In this document: positions 34,415 through 47,600 of the stretch, one piece after another
Numbering within the stretch: position 1 is the first letter of the stretch
How the letters are laid out: every line of letters starts with the position of its first letter
The notes under the pieces: model-generated
Databases searched by the model: none
Seen by the model: only the letters and a program-made list of their open reading frames with translations
Told to the model about the DNA's origin: nothing
Origin: Pseudoscleropodium purum
Taxonomy: Eukaryota; Streptophyta; Bryopsida; Hypnales; Brachytheciaceae
Assembly: GCA_963969395.1 (NCBI GenBank)
Contig: OZ017796.1
Coordinates: 31,486,243 to 31,550,242, forward strand
DNA: 64,000 nt
Direction: 5' to 3'
Position numbers and translations under genes: made by a program

Positions 34415-35622
34415 TATTGTAGCACACAAGGGCTACCTCAATTGATCCAAAATAAAATTGGAAATAGTCAAAATGATACAAATCCTAGTTTGCCTACAAT
34501 AGCAAGATATTATATGGGTTTTTTCTAACCACAATAAATATACTTTTTTAATTGATTGAAAAAGCATTGTATATATTCTTCAATATCTTGTTACACTACA
34601 AAAAAGATTGGGGAAGTTTGATGAACATAAGTTTGTAAAAAAATCATAGCAACAACAACATTTTGATTTGCAAAATGCAACCCTATCATAACATTACTAT
34701 AATACTATAAATAGGTTTAGAACTCATGATTGCAAAGTCAACACTACCTTTGTTCTGAAATGATTGTCCACTTTCAATGTTATATTTTTTTAAGATTGTT
34801 TTGAATAGATCATATGGAATCTTCGGCTTGTGGCTAATTTTATTTGGTTTGCAATGAAGACATACAATGTTCTTCATTGATTCTAGTGATATAAAATTTG
34901 GAACCTTTCTTAATTACATTTTTCACAATATGATTATAGAATTTGGCTCAAAAAAATACCAACAAAATTGTAGATAATCATTTTGGGATAGAGGGAGTAG
35001 GTTGTATGTAGCCTCTGTATTGCTACTAGTCAAAGAATATAGTTAGTGCTTATACTTCTACCAAAAAAAAATATTGTGAATAGTAGGACTCTCCACTTAT
35101 CTAGAATATTTGTAGGGTGTTCCTTTTGAGGGAATAGTGAGAGATCACTACCCACTCATTTAATAAGTGAGTGAATTAATACCTCCCATATCTATATTTT
35201 TGATCATATATATATACTTTTTGAATATCTTAGATTCCAATTAATAAGGAATTAACAATCATATTTTGTATCCTACATGCCATGCCATATATATATTCCA
35301 TATAACACCCATAGTCCATATATCATTCCTATATATATTTCATTTATATATTCCATTTGCATCCCATATATCATACCCCTATCAAAGTTTTTTTGTTTTG
35401 GGGGATGGGTGGGCAAATCAGGTGTTTTATTTATTTATGATATGTGGGAGTGATAAATTGATTGATAAGATCTTTATATGTCCATTTTCAGGGGATAGTC
35501 GGGGATAGTGGGACTCCCCACTAATCTAAAATATTGTGTTAAATTGAAATGAATACTAGTAGGTTTCATGCATTGTTGATCATGCAGGAATAACATCTCA
35601 TTTTTGAAGGTTTGTAAATCAA

Positions 35623-35807
35623 TAGTCGCACTTACTCAAAGAGTTTCGAATGATGAGCAGTATGAAACTAAAACAGGGTTGAAATGGAGGAAAATCAATC
35701 GAACAATTTCCGAACAAATCTTGAATTTACTCTTGGATGAAGCGGATAAGACAAACAAGACGTGCCAACTTGGAAAACAATTCATCAAACTGAAGCATGC
35801 AAAGTGA
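35623..35807 (+). pseudogene. Copy B of the unrecognised coding-like segment
   Basis: It is nearly identical to 12367-12579 over DEQYETKTGLKWRKI to KLKHAK, then TGA. The two copies differ by a few bases in this block, although the sequence on its left differs far more. It may be an exon of a gene that was duplicated with the fucosyltransferase, or part of its 3' region. Confidence 0.3.
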
Positions 35808-36458
35808 AAAGAAGACCAAGACACATCGATTGAATTAAAGAAACCCTCCTCAGTCCTCACCGACGACACCGAGCAGAGTTTTCAAAATCAACATTTTGAA
35901 GACGATAAAACAGTTCATCAACTCATGCCAACAAGTTCTCAAGTAAGGGACCAAGCTTTGAATCTCCTTCCTATTAATACAAGGTTTATCAGCAATGGCC
36001 GGCATACTTTCTGTAAACCCATTGAAGCCTGAATCATTTTTTGAATTTTTGCACATTTTTGCTTTGCTCATCTCTTTGTACAGTACAGATATATTATTTA
36101 CATCAATTTCATCAGATTGGTCATAAAGTAAGGTCATCTATTAAAGATTCAAGAAAGAACAAGAAGGCATTTAGACAAAACAGTGACCTGAATCAGAGCA
36201 GTTACGGGTGAAATCATGAAGGATCATTACAACCCGTTTCTACACTACAAAGGAAAGGAAATTCCTACTTACTGGTTGAGGTTCGATACACGAGCTGCAC
36301 CCCATCACTTTCTTCAATGATAAAACAAATACGGTACCAAGCTCTGAATCTCCCAAGAGGTTCAGTTGAAATCACCAATATACTTTCTGTACTTCAATCA
36401 TCAAAGATCATTGCAACCTGTTTCTACACTACAAAAATTTAATACGTACAACCCCAAC

Positions 36459-39400
36459 TCAGTGACTGAGATTCGGTGCCACGAGCTGCGTCCCATCACT
36501 TTCTTCAATGGGCAAACAAGTCCTCAAGTATGGCACCAAGCTCTGAACCTCCTTCCCATCAACACTCGGGTCATGAGGACAATCAAACTGCGAGTGCGAA
36601 GTCTGGTAACAGAGATCCACCGACTGAGCCCGGACACAAGAACCCTTCTCATTTGTCTTCACCTCCACAAACCAAGGCAGGTAGCACCATAAGCCTGCGA
36701 CACTCCACCAAACGTCGACAACGGCGTCACTAGCAGCTCGTCCACGAAGCTCAACAGTAGAATCTCCACCATCGCCATGTGGTCTTCCTCGGCACTGAAG
36801 CCCTGCTTGCCTCGGTGGCTCAGCTGCGTGATCCTCACTGGACTGTGATGGCTGTACATGTGAAGAAGATCCTCTTTGAGAGAGGTGTGGAGAGAGGTCA
36901 CCAACACCTAGATCAGGCGTTTTGGGAGGGTTTGGAGTTCTGCAATGGTGGGAAGGATGTGATTCTCAAATAAGCATTGCTTTACGTGGTTGTTGGTCCT
37001 CGTGCTCGCGCTTCGGAAATACACCTTTCTAGAGTAAAGGAATCGCACCTTGTGAGCGAGGCCATCATGAAGGTTAGATTATTCAACTGCCTGTGCGCTT
37101 GAAAGTTCGTCACTTCTTTACGAGCAAATCATTTGATTCGTACTCACGACCTTAATCTTGGGTTGAAAAGTGATGAAAAAACGAGACGGATATCATGGTT
37201 GCATGGCCCTTTGGGAGTTAATATAACATGGAGAAGTATAGTCTTACTTTATGAATTTCTCTCATAGCAGCTCAGAATTAAAGCATTTCGAGAATGATAA
37301 CTACAGAGTAAACACTAAAACGTGAGGAGAGACCACACCTGTATGCCGACGCGGTGATCAGCATCAGCGAAAAGATCTTTATCATGCTGCTTCACTTGCT
37401 CCCATACGTCGTTTCTGGGGAGCATCAGGCTTCGCAGTAAATAGGTGAGAGTCAGTGATGGGTCAGGGAAAATAGCCTCCAGCGTAGGTCTAAACGCAGG
37501 AACTGCGAAAAGCTTCGGAAGAAAATAAAGACACCCAGTGAAATGCAACCACGTCGGCTCTGTTAAGAAAGCCTGCTCCGTGTTGCAATAGAACCTCTTC
37601 ACCTCGGGATCAGAGAACTCCACTTTCACTGCAGAAGTCGATGCTGCAGTTGTACCAGATTTTGTTGCGTCGACCCCTATTGAACAAATGAAGGGAAACA
37701 AGACAACGATTAAACACTATTTACAAATTATACAGGACTCCAACTTTAAAAGATTAGATCCAAACCATATGACAGGTAGTGGCAACATTGAATATAGCTG
37801 GGGAAAGCTCATAGTAGGGGTTGTTAAACTGAGTGTGAGTCGGTATTAAAAAAAATTCAAAATCTTTGCCCACCAATAGAAAACTTGTTTCTAAGAAACA
37901 CTAAGCACTCGTGGCTGGTAATTGTTTCTCGTCTTGCCTTGCCATCATTACTTTTGCCATAGAGATGTCCAAAACCGAAATCCAAGCCTACAGAGCACAC
38001 ATGACTCGTTCTCCCTTTGACTCATCCTAACGCCTATGTGATATCTAAAGTTATCAAGCAATCAAGAGTTTTCTAGTGATCTCCTCACTGATGTTCATGT
38101 GCCTGGAGTTTAAACCTTACTTTCACAGCTTTTCGGTAGACGTGATTCAAGATGAAAATATTCACAAATGCGCAAAAAAAAAGATGTCCAAAAAAGGCAA
38201 AAAAGCTATGAAACTATGGTTACACTTTAGGCCTTCGGTTGGAAATTCTTTGTCGATTGGAGGGAAAGAGAATTTACTTACCTCTTTCAAAGGATTTGCT
38301 AGACTTCCAAACCGGAGACTCCCAACTCGTCCAGCTTCCGAACACGCCCATCTCCCACCTCTGGCGTCCAGGAAGAGGGAATTCCTCATCTAGCAACCAC
38401 GAAGAGCCCAGAAAAGGCTCACACGTAGTAGAGGGTATAAGGGAGTTTCTATTCAATAGGATGACTCGTTGCGTCAAGACCGCATACAAAATCCCTGAGA
38501 CCAAGAGAACAACCTTGTTCCCTAAACCCACACCTTCGATTTCCATGACCAAGAACTTACAGCCCGAGGTGGTGGCTCCGAATAAAAAGTGGGCAGTGAG
38601 GTTGCCCACACTTCGCATGCAAGTGCGGTGGAGAGTGGAGTATTCTTGAAGGACCATGTCCCACTGAGGATTTGGAGTTAGTGATTTTGCGTGAGGGCGG
38701 CGTGCGTACCGTGCATTTAACTCCTCTCGAGATGCGCAAGGATTGCCAATCCTCCATGCCTTCCCTTCACAATTACCACAGTAATCGGGCTTAGAATTCG
38801 TATTTACGTGAAGGATCAATACTGAAGAAGCACAATGTAATAAGAGAAATTGATGAGCTTCCACATTCGGGCTCTTGCATATGGGGGGTGTGCAACAAGG
38901 TCAAAAAGAAAATTCTCCACGTTTTTCCTTCACAATCATTGCAGCATTCGTAATTAGAAGATGGCTGATCAATGGTGAAGAAGCACAATGGAATAAGCGA
39001 AATTGATGGGATTCCACATTTGGTGCACTTGCAAATGGGTTGTGTGCGACAAGGTCAAGAAAAGCCTCTTTGCACGAAACAAAATGCAAATCCAACCATC
39101 ACTGCATTCGTAATTAGAAGATGTCGATCCACACTGGAGTAGAATAATTTGGTGAGCTCGCAAATGGGATGTGTGCAACAAGGTCAATAAAGCCTCTCAG
39201 GGGACATGATTAGTACAGAGGACCTGTCATGCAGACCTAGCGTTCTGGAAGGTATTGGAGGTGATGAAGCCCTATCCAGAGGATAAAGGATCCTAGTGTC
39301 TTTATAAAAACCACGAATAAAACTAAAACAAGTTATAATATATGAATTCCACAACTTCTTAAAGTTGATATCCAGAAAAGTGCAACGCATTCAAGAAAAT

Positions 39401-40530
39401 ATCCGAACAATCAAAATCAGGAACCCAATATGCCTTCTAAGAAGCTTCCTACTAGTTCATCTGGTTGAATGTAAGGAATGCACCACACATATATATGTCC
39501 TGTAGGGCATTAGACACTCCAAATCGTAAAACTCTTAAGCTCACTCCACAAAAGCGAGTGAACAATTAATCAATCAAAAAGAATTCTTCCAGACCGCACA
39601 CTGAAGTCCTTCAATTTCAGAGAGAAGAGCAATACTTTAAAGTAGAGTAAAAAAAATGCAAAACATAAATATGACAGTGAAGCCTTGATTCTCTAATAGA
39701 TACACACAGATATCTCTATTCACTATCAGAATTATCCTCGAACTCAACTCATTCAAAGCAATGTTATTGACATTGTCTCAGCGAGAGCGTAACGAGATAA
39801 TGCCACGAACACCAGTAGGTCTGGGCAAGCTTTTTTTCGGTGCAACAATCACAAATCTCAAATAGTGCTTTAATTTAAGGATAAGTCACAGCCCTAAAAC
39901 CCTGAAACCTAAAACCCTTGAACTCCTCCAGAGGACGAGCAATCAATCAATCAAGCACCACACTTTCTCCCAGAAGTCTTACACCCTCCATTTCCAGACA
40001 GAAGAGGACAATAATAGAAACTCTCCATTCACCATACAATAAGCGAGAGGCTCCATCACCCCTTCTCCAATCCACACCCTTCCACCCTCTAAATTTCGCA
40101 CATTCACATACATTCTGTTCTTCTAAACATCAATTCCCAAACATTCCATGTCAACAATTGAACTCTTCGCTCACTCCTCACACATCAAACTTCACTAATA
40201 CAGTCAATGAAGACTCCCATGCCTGATATGGTTTAGAATTTAGGATTTAGGGTTTACCTTCAACTCCCTCTCCAAGAAACTCACGTTCCCATTCCTCTCA
40301 GTGGCTCTTCGAATAGCAGCAACCAAAACTTGAGCTGGAGACTCCCCCTGTTGCGTGCCCACCCACGGGAACACAGGGTCTGGGACGAAGAATCCATTCT
40401 TCTCCTGCGACAGGGGTCGAGTGAGAGTGTTCAATAGGATCCGAGAGAGCGTGAAAGTGAAGCAGACGAGGAGAAGAAGACTTGGAGGCAAAGCGATGCA
40501 GCCGATGGGGAATTTTCTCTTGGCCCTCAT
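36459..40530 (-). pseudogene. GT37 xyloglucan-type fucosyltransferase, copy B, broken
   Basis: Same Golgi fucosyltransferase as copy A, with its 5' end kept. Exons, minus strand: 40530-40258 (91 codons; MRAKRKFPIGCIALPPS, a type II signal-anchor with LLLLVCFTF, then stem; donor AAG|GTAAAC), 38789-38282, 37676-37339, 37048-36459. Joined in frame this would give about 569 aa, normal for the family. The first catalytic exon is open where copy A is not. The last exon is broken twice: TAG at 36908-36910 (CAG in copy A, C-to-T), and a 1-base deletion near 36675 that ends the frame after YGATCLGL. The acceptor before 38789 (TTCTAAG) is weak; an alternative is CTTCTTCAG upstream. Confidence 0.82.
38770..39195 (-). 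repeat. Three tandem copies of a fucosyltransferase intron-exon boundary
   Basis: Units of about 165 bp begin near 38770, 38930 and 39095. Each has TTACGAATTCT-like or TACGAATGC sequence, a region coding CxxCEGKxWR in the first two, ATTGATGAGCTTCCACATT and GTGTGCAACAAGGTC. Only the first unit is the functional boundary at 38789; the others lie in intron 1. Copy A ends within the first unit. Confidence 0.65.
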
Positions 40531-40958
40531 GTTGAGAAGAATGGGTTCACATATGAATTGCGAAGTGGGATTTTGGTTCGGGGATCATCTTCATGATTTG
40601 CGTTGCAATTGGGGAGTCGTTTGATGAGTGGAAGGTAGACTTGATAGTGAGAGAGACGATCGAGAAGCCAAGCCAAGCGCTCGAGTCGGAGATGAGCAGC
40701 TTGTCTTCTTCGGAATGGAACTTTTGTCGACAGGATTGCAAGCGGCTGCTGCAGTCAGTGATGTTTTTGCAGACAAATTCATCCAATTTTGTTCATGGAT
40801 CCATCACTTTTATGTAAAATTAGTTAACTTCATCCCAAATTTTGTAAACTGTACACTTCTCAGGGATGCTTTTGATGATTTCATCCATTTTTATTTTTTT
40901 ATTTTTTTAGGAGCTTTTTTCAATCTTACCACACAATGGTTGTTCCAATTTCCAAAAT

Positions 40959-41031
<73 letters not shown>

Positions 41032-42556
41032 AAACACAATTGAAAAGAATACAATGGCATTTTCTAATCAACAATATTGGAAGGAGGGATTGAATTTACA
41101 AGTCTCTATGTTTTCCTCGGAAAGTAATTCAATAGGCACTTTGAAAGCATCTCCACAATGATACCTCTAGTTAACTTGTCAAGTCGATGGACTACCATGC
41201 CTTGAGGTAGTCAAAAATATCGCAACCTACTTGGTTAGGGGGTCAAGGTCATTGCAGATGCTTGCTAAGGACCCCCCTAATAACCCTTGTACAAATATTG
41301 ATATTTATTTGAAAAAAACTAAAACTAGCATAATTGTCAAACTAAAGTGTTGTAGCCATTCTTGGGTCACCATGTATTGGTGCCCTATTCATCGACTTGG
41401 GCTACAAAATGGCCATTTGAGTTGCCAAAGGGCCAAGTTTTGTCACTTTGATCTCTAAAAAATTTAGACGTAGCTCTTGTCGTGTTGCCTTCATCTTAGA
41501 GTGGGCTTTGCTTTTGAAGATTGTCTTAGCATCTCCAAACTAGTTTATCAAGTAAAGTAGAGGTGCTCTTATGGTAGCAATATTTGAAAGAAATCTTTTT
41601 TCTTGTCCCACTTCCTAAAAACAATCTTTAAAATTTTGGCAAAATTTTGCCAAAATCTTACCTAGATTTAGTGGTGGCTATCAATACACTAAAAAAATTG
41701 AATTTTTTGGATGAAATCACCAAAAACATTTCCAAAAATATTGAGTTTGCCCAAATTTGGATGAAATTTACTAATTTTAGATAACACTATAGATGGAAGC
41801 ACGTATCATGCGAATAGATGTCAAAAAAATGGATGTTTGTTTTGACTAACCTTTAGTTTAGGATGTAGGTTGCTCTCCCAAGAAGAAAATAGAATATAAA
41901 CTCTACCTCAAAGGTTGAATGATCCAAAAAACTTGATGAGGTTACTAATGAATTTAAGAAAAATATAACCAAGGTGGTTTGTGACTTTCTTGACACTTTA
42001 GAAATATTTTACAAATTTTTAAGGTTGAAAACAAAGAATTGCCTATATTTAACACTAGACTCACCTTTAATTGATACTCTTGAAGTACTAAATGTCACAA
42101 CTTTGATTGGTTGCTTCAAAATACTCCTCCCTTCTTATTGGTTACTCTTGAAAAGTTGTGGTATTTTTTGAGCCTTGGAAGTGTTTATTCACAACTATTT
42201 TTTAGGAGAATAGAATTTGTCTATTTTATGTGCAACCAACACAATTTGATAGAATTTGTCCCTTGATCCTCAACATCCAATTATTGGGTTGATGGAGCTT
42301 CTCCTTTACATGTGAAATTAAAGCATGCCCATTCTAAAGTGCCAACCTATAAATACTCTATGAGTATGACTATTGTGGGGCGGTGAAATTCCAACAACAA
42401 AATTTCAAAATGTCTTAGAAAATTAAAATATCTGCCTTGAGGACTTGTTCCTCTAGTTTTGTGTACTCTTTCCTTATCAATAGAATTTGTCCATGTATTT
42501 CAAGAAGAAGAAAAAAGAAAAAAGAAAAAAACTAGTTGGCATGCCTAGTGAAGGTA
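40531..42556. other. Upstream of fucosyltransferase B; AT-rich, one TA microsatellite
   Basis: 40531-40860 is GC-richer and is probably the 5' leader and promoter of the minus-strand gene. Overlapping ORFs on both strands here are not separable. A TA dinucleotide tract spans 40963-41028. The remainder to 42556 shows no gene. Confidence 0.45.
40963..41028. repeat. TA dinucleotide microsatellite
   Basis: About 33 uninterrupted TA repeats. Such tracts form cruciforms and vary in length. Confidence 0.95.
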
Positions 42557-42830
42557 AGTTAGGTACACCCAAATGTGCCACTGGCCTTAAACCGCCATTT
42601 ATACTCCGTGTACATCTCCAAAGTCAGTTTTATACCTATGAAGAAGAAATGCTTTTAGAACCAAACTTTGTTCCTTAATAACTTTTGCATACAATATTCA
42701 AATGCCACGTTCTCTGGTGTGTTGGAACCTCCTTTTACTTACTAATGGGAATATATGGAAATCTGACCAGTATAATAATAGCAAATAGGCTCAGCAGCAA
42801 AAAGTGGTGGTTTGGGGAGTACCTACCTTA
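42557..42830 (+). mobile_element. GGTAGGTAC-family short repeat, copy b
   Basis: It runs from AGTTAGGTACACCC to GAGTACCTACCTTA. It is the best-preserved copy, with clear inverted ends. Internal match to copies at 2783 and 61850. Confidence 0.7.
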
Positions 42831-44613
42831 GAAGGCACTGTGAGGCATCGTCGCCAAGTAACTTAAGTTAATGGTGTTGCAGTCACGAACTACTTGCGCC
42901 CCTGCCACATTGATGATGTAGTTTTTTGTTTTTGTTTTTTATTTAAAAAAAATTCAAACCTTATCTCTCACTATAGTGACAACTCACTCCCCAAGTAAAC
43001 ATTTAAATAAAGGCAAAATTTTCGCCAAGGACTTTGTCCTCAGGTTCAATGTAATGTTTCCCTAATCAATGCAAATTGTCCAGTTGTTTAAAAAAAACAA
43101 AAATAAAAATAAGGCCAAAATAATCACGTTTTGCATGCCTGGTGGGAACATCAGTCAACAGCGCTATGGTGGCCTATGGCGTCCACGAGTGGGGATGCTC
43201 TAAACATAAGGCCGGTTCCGAACCCAATCCGTGGGCCGGCACCAAGAGCTCCCCAAGCATTTGCAGAGGAATTTCCAGTGTAACTTAGGGTTTAAGCTCA
43301 ACTCTACACTCACCTTTCAAAGCGCTGGCTGGCCCCTCTGCACTTGAACGGGGACATTCCAAGCCTGTGACTCCCAAGCAAGCTTGCCTGCCTGCCTGGG
43401 ACCACGGTACTCTCCATTTTTCTTTCATCTTCTATTAGCTTAGCCTCCTCTTTCTTCCCCACCCCGTCGGTCTCTGCATTGCAATCGAGGCCATTGTAAC
43501 GTACTCTTCCGAGGGTAAGGCATCTGGGTTTTCTTGGACAGTTGGGTTTCCTTTGATTTGGTGATTTTCCGGCGATGTTTCCGAGGTGGCTTGCTTTGGG
43601 TTCCAATGGTATTGGGGTTCATTTCCGGAGCTCCACGGATGTTGTTGCTGATCTGATTGCATTGCTTAGAGAAGAGAAGAGAAGAGAAGAGGTTTTTCGG
43701 GTTTCGATGTTGTGGGAGGTTTAGTTGTGAATTGTTGCTGAGGTAGTCCACGCTTTTGGGTAAGGAAGTGGTTGCAAGGATTGGCGTGCAAGCTATCTAT
43801 GGCGAGATTCTTGCAATTCTTTTTCATTTCTTGGTTTTTTTCAAGCTATTAAGATTTTACTTGGTATGAGATTCTGTTGATGTGCGATGTCATTCTGTGA
43901 AGTGTAGATTTTGATACGAAGTTGCCTCGAAACTCTACTTATGAGGATTCTGTTGCAAGGAAATGGGTGCGAGTTAGCTATTGGAATTTTTTGCTTCTGG
44001 AAGCGAGTAATGTTTTCCTTGGCATTGCACTTGCTATCAGATTCTATTACTGTCGGTGTAATTTTTCGTCTCTGCTGTGGTAGTCCATTTGGATGAGGTG
44101 TACTATAGGAACTGGCTTGTAATTAACGTTCATCACGACGCTTTTGAAATATTTTCATCTCCATTGTCAGTCCTCAACCAATTTGATGCGTCAGAATGTG
44201 AAAGGCTAAGTACGGTAGAGGCTCGATTAACCATACAGTACATTAGAAGCTCCATTGACCATGCCTGTGAGCTTTGAATTGTGCTAATTGTGAAATACTA
44301 GATCTTGTTTTGTTGTAATTGTTTTTTAGCTGAACACAAACTAAATGTGCCAAATTTAGAATGTTGTAAGTCTCTAATTTGTTATAGGGAAAGGTTCAAA
44401 GTTCACCTGTATGGTGAATGGAACCTCTCTTACATTCATTAATTGTATCCGATAATGAATGATTGCAGATCGGCATCCAAATGGCTTCCGGTAATGAGAC
44501 TACTCTTCTTCAAATTTGGTGTTGACGATGGGTGAAACTCTTTCCTCAGGCTAAGCCACAGTTTTACTCGGCTAGGGTCCCAGTAGTGCAGGTGTTGCAG
44601 GTTGAGTGTTAAG
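42831..44613. other. Promoter and 5' leader region of the acid phosphatase
   Basis: It is GC-richer from about 43140 on, with CT-rich and GA-rich tracts (GAGAAGAGAAGAG near 43672) typical of plant leaders. Overlapping short ORFs on both strands at 43310-43750 do not look real. A GTAAGG at 43760 and later TTGCAG motifs would fit one or more leader introns, but I cannot fix them. Confidence 0.35.
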
Positions 44614-47600
44614 ATGGTGGGAGTAGCTGAGGAAGGACCTTCACGTGGAGGCAGCTCGGCCTCGGCCTCAGCCTCAGCCTCGGATGTGCTATCCTCTTCC
44701 TCCTTGCCCAGGTCCTTCAGCTATGGCACGAATGGTGAGGGCCTGGAGGCTGGCAGAGGGGATTCCAGAGAATCACTGCTGGACCCTGGTAGTCGCATGA
44801 ATTCCAGGGACTCACTGCTTGGCAGCCGGCGAAGCTCGGGTATGTAAGCATTGTGTGTTTTTTGTATTGTATGGTTTTTGCATTGCCGTTTATCTGCGTA
44901 TAAGAGAGCAGGAGCTTAAATTGTATGCAACACATGGAAGCGGTGTGCTTAAATTTCAAACCAACATTATATGCAACTAGGGGTTAGATAATAAACTTAA
45001 AATATTTCATTGCGTATATGTTGTGTTTGAGGGTACAAGTGTCTAATCGCTTCGAAGAGATAGCTTAAACTTTGTGATCTCAAGTGTGCTTAAACTTTGT
45101 TAAACTCAAGTATGTTTAGCATGCCACACTGGAGCCATGTAAGTGCTACCTCTTCCTTCTCATATTTGTTACTTGGAGTATTCATAACATCCTAAACCTG
45201 TGAAACATGGGTCCCTAAAACATTTGTGAAACTCTCAAGAATGGAGGCCGAAAGGAAGAATCATCCTTACTGTGAGTCACAGAAGTGTGGTCACCTCATT
45301 CTTTTTTTAAGCACATTCTCCTAGATACTTGAGTTTTTCTCAAGGTTAAGAATGTTATGTTGTGAAGTTCAACATTGAAGAAATGGAGTAAAAGCAAACT
45401 AAAATTAATTATTGCATTTATCAAGGTGTTGAGTTCTGTTATCTCAAGCTTGTTGCTTCGATATGTGACCTATAGTGTCCTTCTATGTCTGTACTTTATG
45501 CTAGTGAAAGCTCTGGTTGCGATATTGGAGAAGTACCTTATGGGTGAAGAATTTTTCTTCTTCGGAACTAACGTGATTATTTCTAATATCTGAAGTAACA
45601 TTTTTAGGTCATTACTGGACTCTGAATCAGCTGGTTAGTTACGTGAGCCTGTCAATTGCTATCCGCAATGGAGATGACAGATCGATATTGTGGATGTGAA
45701 TGATCTCTGGCACTTGTATGTTGAAACAATTCATTCTCTCAAAAAAATGATTTTTTATTTAAGAAAATCTAACAATCACTATGAAAACTTTAAAATTTCA
45801 CTTTTTATCAAACAAATCACTTGGTGTTGTGGATAGAGAATGGAATTAGTATGCAATACGTGGAGATCTTCCATCCTATTGACAAAATTAACTTTTGAAA
45901 CAGTGATTTGTGCTAAGCATTTCTTGATGCTGGAATGTGCAGCATACGGGAGCAGATACGGTTTTGGAAATGCTTATTTCGAAGTGGATGATCTGGGGGT
46001 GTACCTGTCCTCGGTTGCAGTCACGGTGTTGATGGCGGTCATGGCCACCATTGGGATCATTCTCTTCACTCTGGTGGTCACCCTGGCTGTGATGTTGGGC
46101 AAGTCTCAGAAGGCCCCATTGCCGAACGCCTGTGCCAGCTTCGCTCTGAATTCGGAGGTGAACAATCTGCAGGGCTACCTAGTGCCACAGAAATGCGAAA
46201 GCTTCGTTGCAACGTATGTCGGCTCTGGCCAGTACTTGACGGACTTTGCGGTGGCGGTGGAAGCTGCTCGGACGTACTTGAATACCATCGAGGCTGGGGA
46301 CGATGGCATGGACCTGGTGGTGTTGGACATTGATGAGACCGCCTTGTCCAACATGCCCTACTACGTTGTTAATAACTACGGGTGAGTTTTTTCTGGAACT
46401 TGTTTGTTGTGAGCTTTCTTTGAACTGTAACCACGTTTTAAGCGCTGAGCATATTAGAAGGGTCAGGTCCTGGTAGCGAAGCAAAGAGGGTTCCAATGCA
46501 CCAAAGAATGCATTATTTGGATTCCTGATGCAACTGTTATGAGAGTTTGAAGTTTTATTGGTAGATGAACTAAAATTGACTTGAGTTCTGATGTTGAGGT
46601 GTTGTGCTTTCTCGATATCAATGTGTACTCATTGTGCATGACTTTGGGGTGTTGGATTAGTTAGGTGTCACAATTGGGTGTAATTACCTTACCCTTGGGG
46701 AAAGTTGGGAAATCTTCTCATGGAAAAACTTCGTTACAATTTTATCAACAAAATGAAAAGGATTTGAAAGTATTTAACATATAATATGAGCTCAAAGTGA
46801 GTTACTTTTCTTGAGAATGCTTGTTAGGGTACAATGGCACACGATTGTGAGCGTGGCCTTTTTCATGGCCTTTTCCATCCTAGTCTGCAATATCTCTGAG
46901 GACATTTAGTTGACGACTGAGATCATGCTGTCCTTCTCTGAAGTTTTCATTTGGTTGCTTAGTGTGGATGCATGGAATCAAGGCAAATGGAATGCTTGGG
47001 TGGAGAATGCAAGCGCCCCAGCATTAGATGCAATGTTGTCAATGTACACGGATCTAAGGTCACAAAATTGGAGCTTTGCTTTCATCACCGGAAGACCAGA
47101 ATCACAGCGCGAGAAAACGGCCCAAAACCTTGCCAGTTCTGGATATTCCGACTGGGCTACTCTCGTCTTGAGGTCAGAGACTTCTATAAACGCAAATTTG
47201 AGTTATTCTAGGCTCAGTCACTGTCTGAATGGAATGAAGGCGAAATGTTAAGCGACCGATGGATTGTCAATACAACCTCTTGGTACTAAATTGTTGGTAA
47301 AGAATGTTTGGATGCAATGAAACATGCATTACATACCATTATTTAGTGGACATGTCCTGAGATCAAGCTGTAAAAATATCTTTTCCAAAATTTTGACTTT
47401 CTTTATGTTTCATTTCCCTTGGATCTAGCAAAGTGCCTTATTAATATTCAAAACCATTCAGCTTCAGAACTTTGATGATTTTTTTGCTAAAGGTGACCTC
47501 AGGTTCAGTATCTGAAAATTTTGATTGTTTAAAGTGACCTTTCATCCTATGATTTTTCGTAATTTTTATTTGTTGGACAAGGACCAATCTCTCATGACTC

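Larger units (their letters stand above)
32964..38920. repeat. Segmental duplication, copy B
   Basis: Collinear partner of 10468-16612. It contains two hAT derivatives absent from A. It keeps the sequence 35497-35622 that A has lost between two ATAGTCG repeats. It continues beyond the breakpoint of A into the upstream part of the fucosyltransferase gene. Confidence 0.9.

Noticed and set aside
40547..40963. Overlapping ORFs of 63-111 codons on both strands
   Set aside because: They lie in the probable leader/promoter of fucosyltransferase B; none is in frame with its first exon and neither strand shows a domain.
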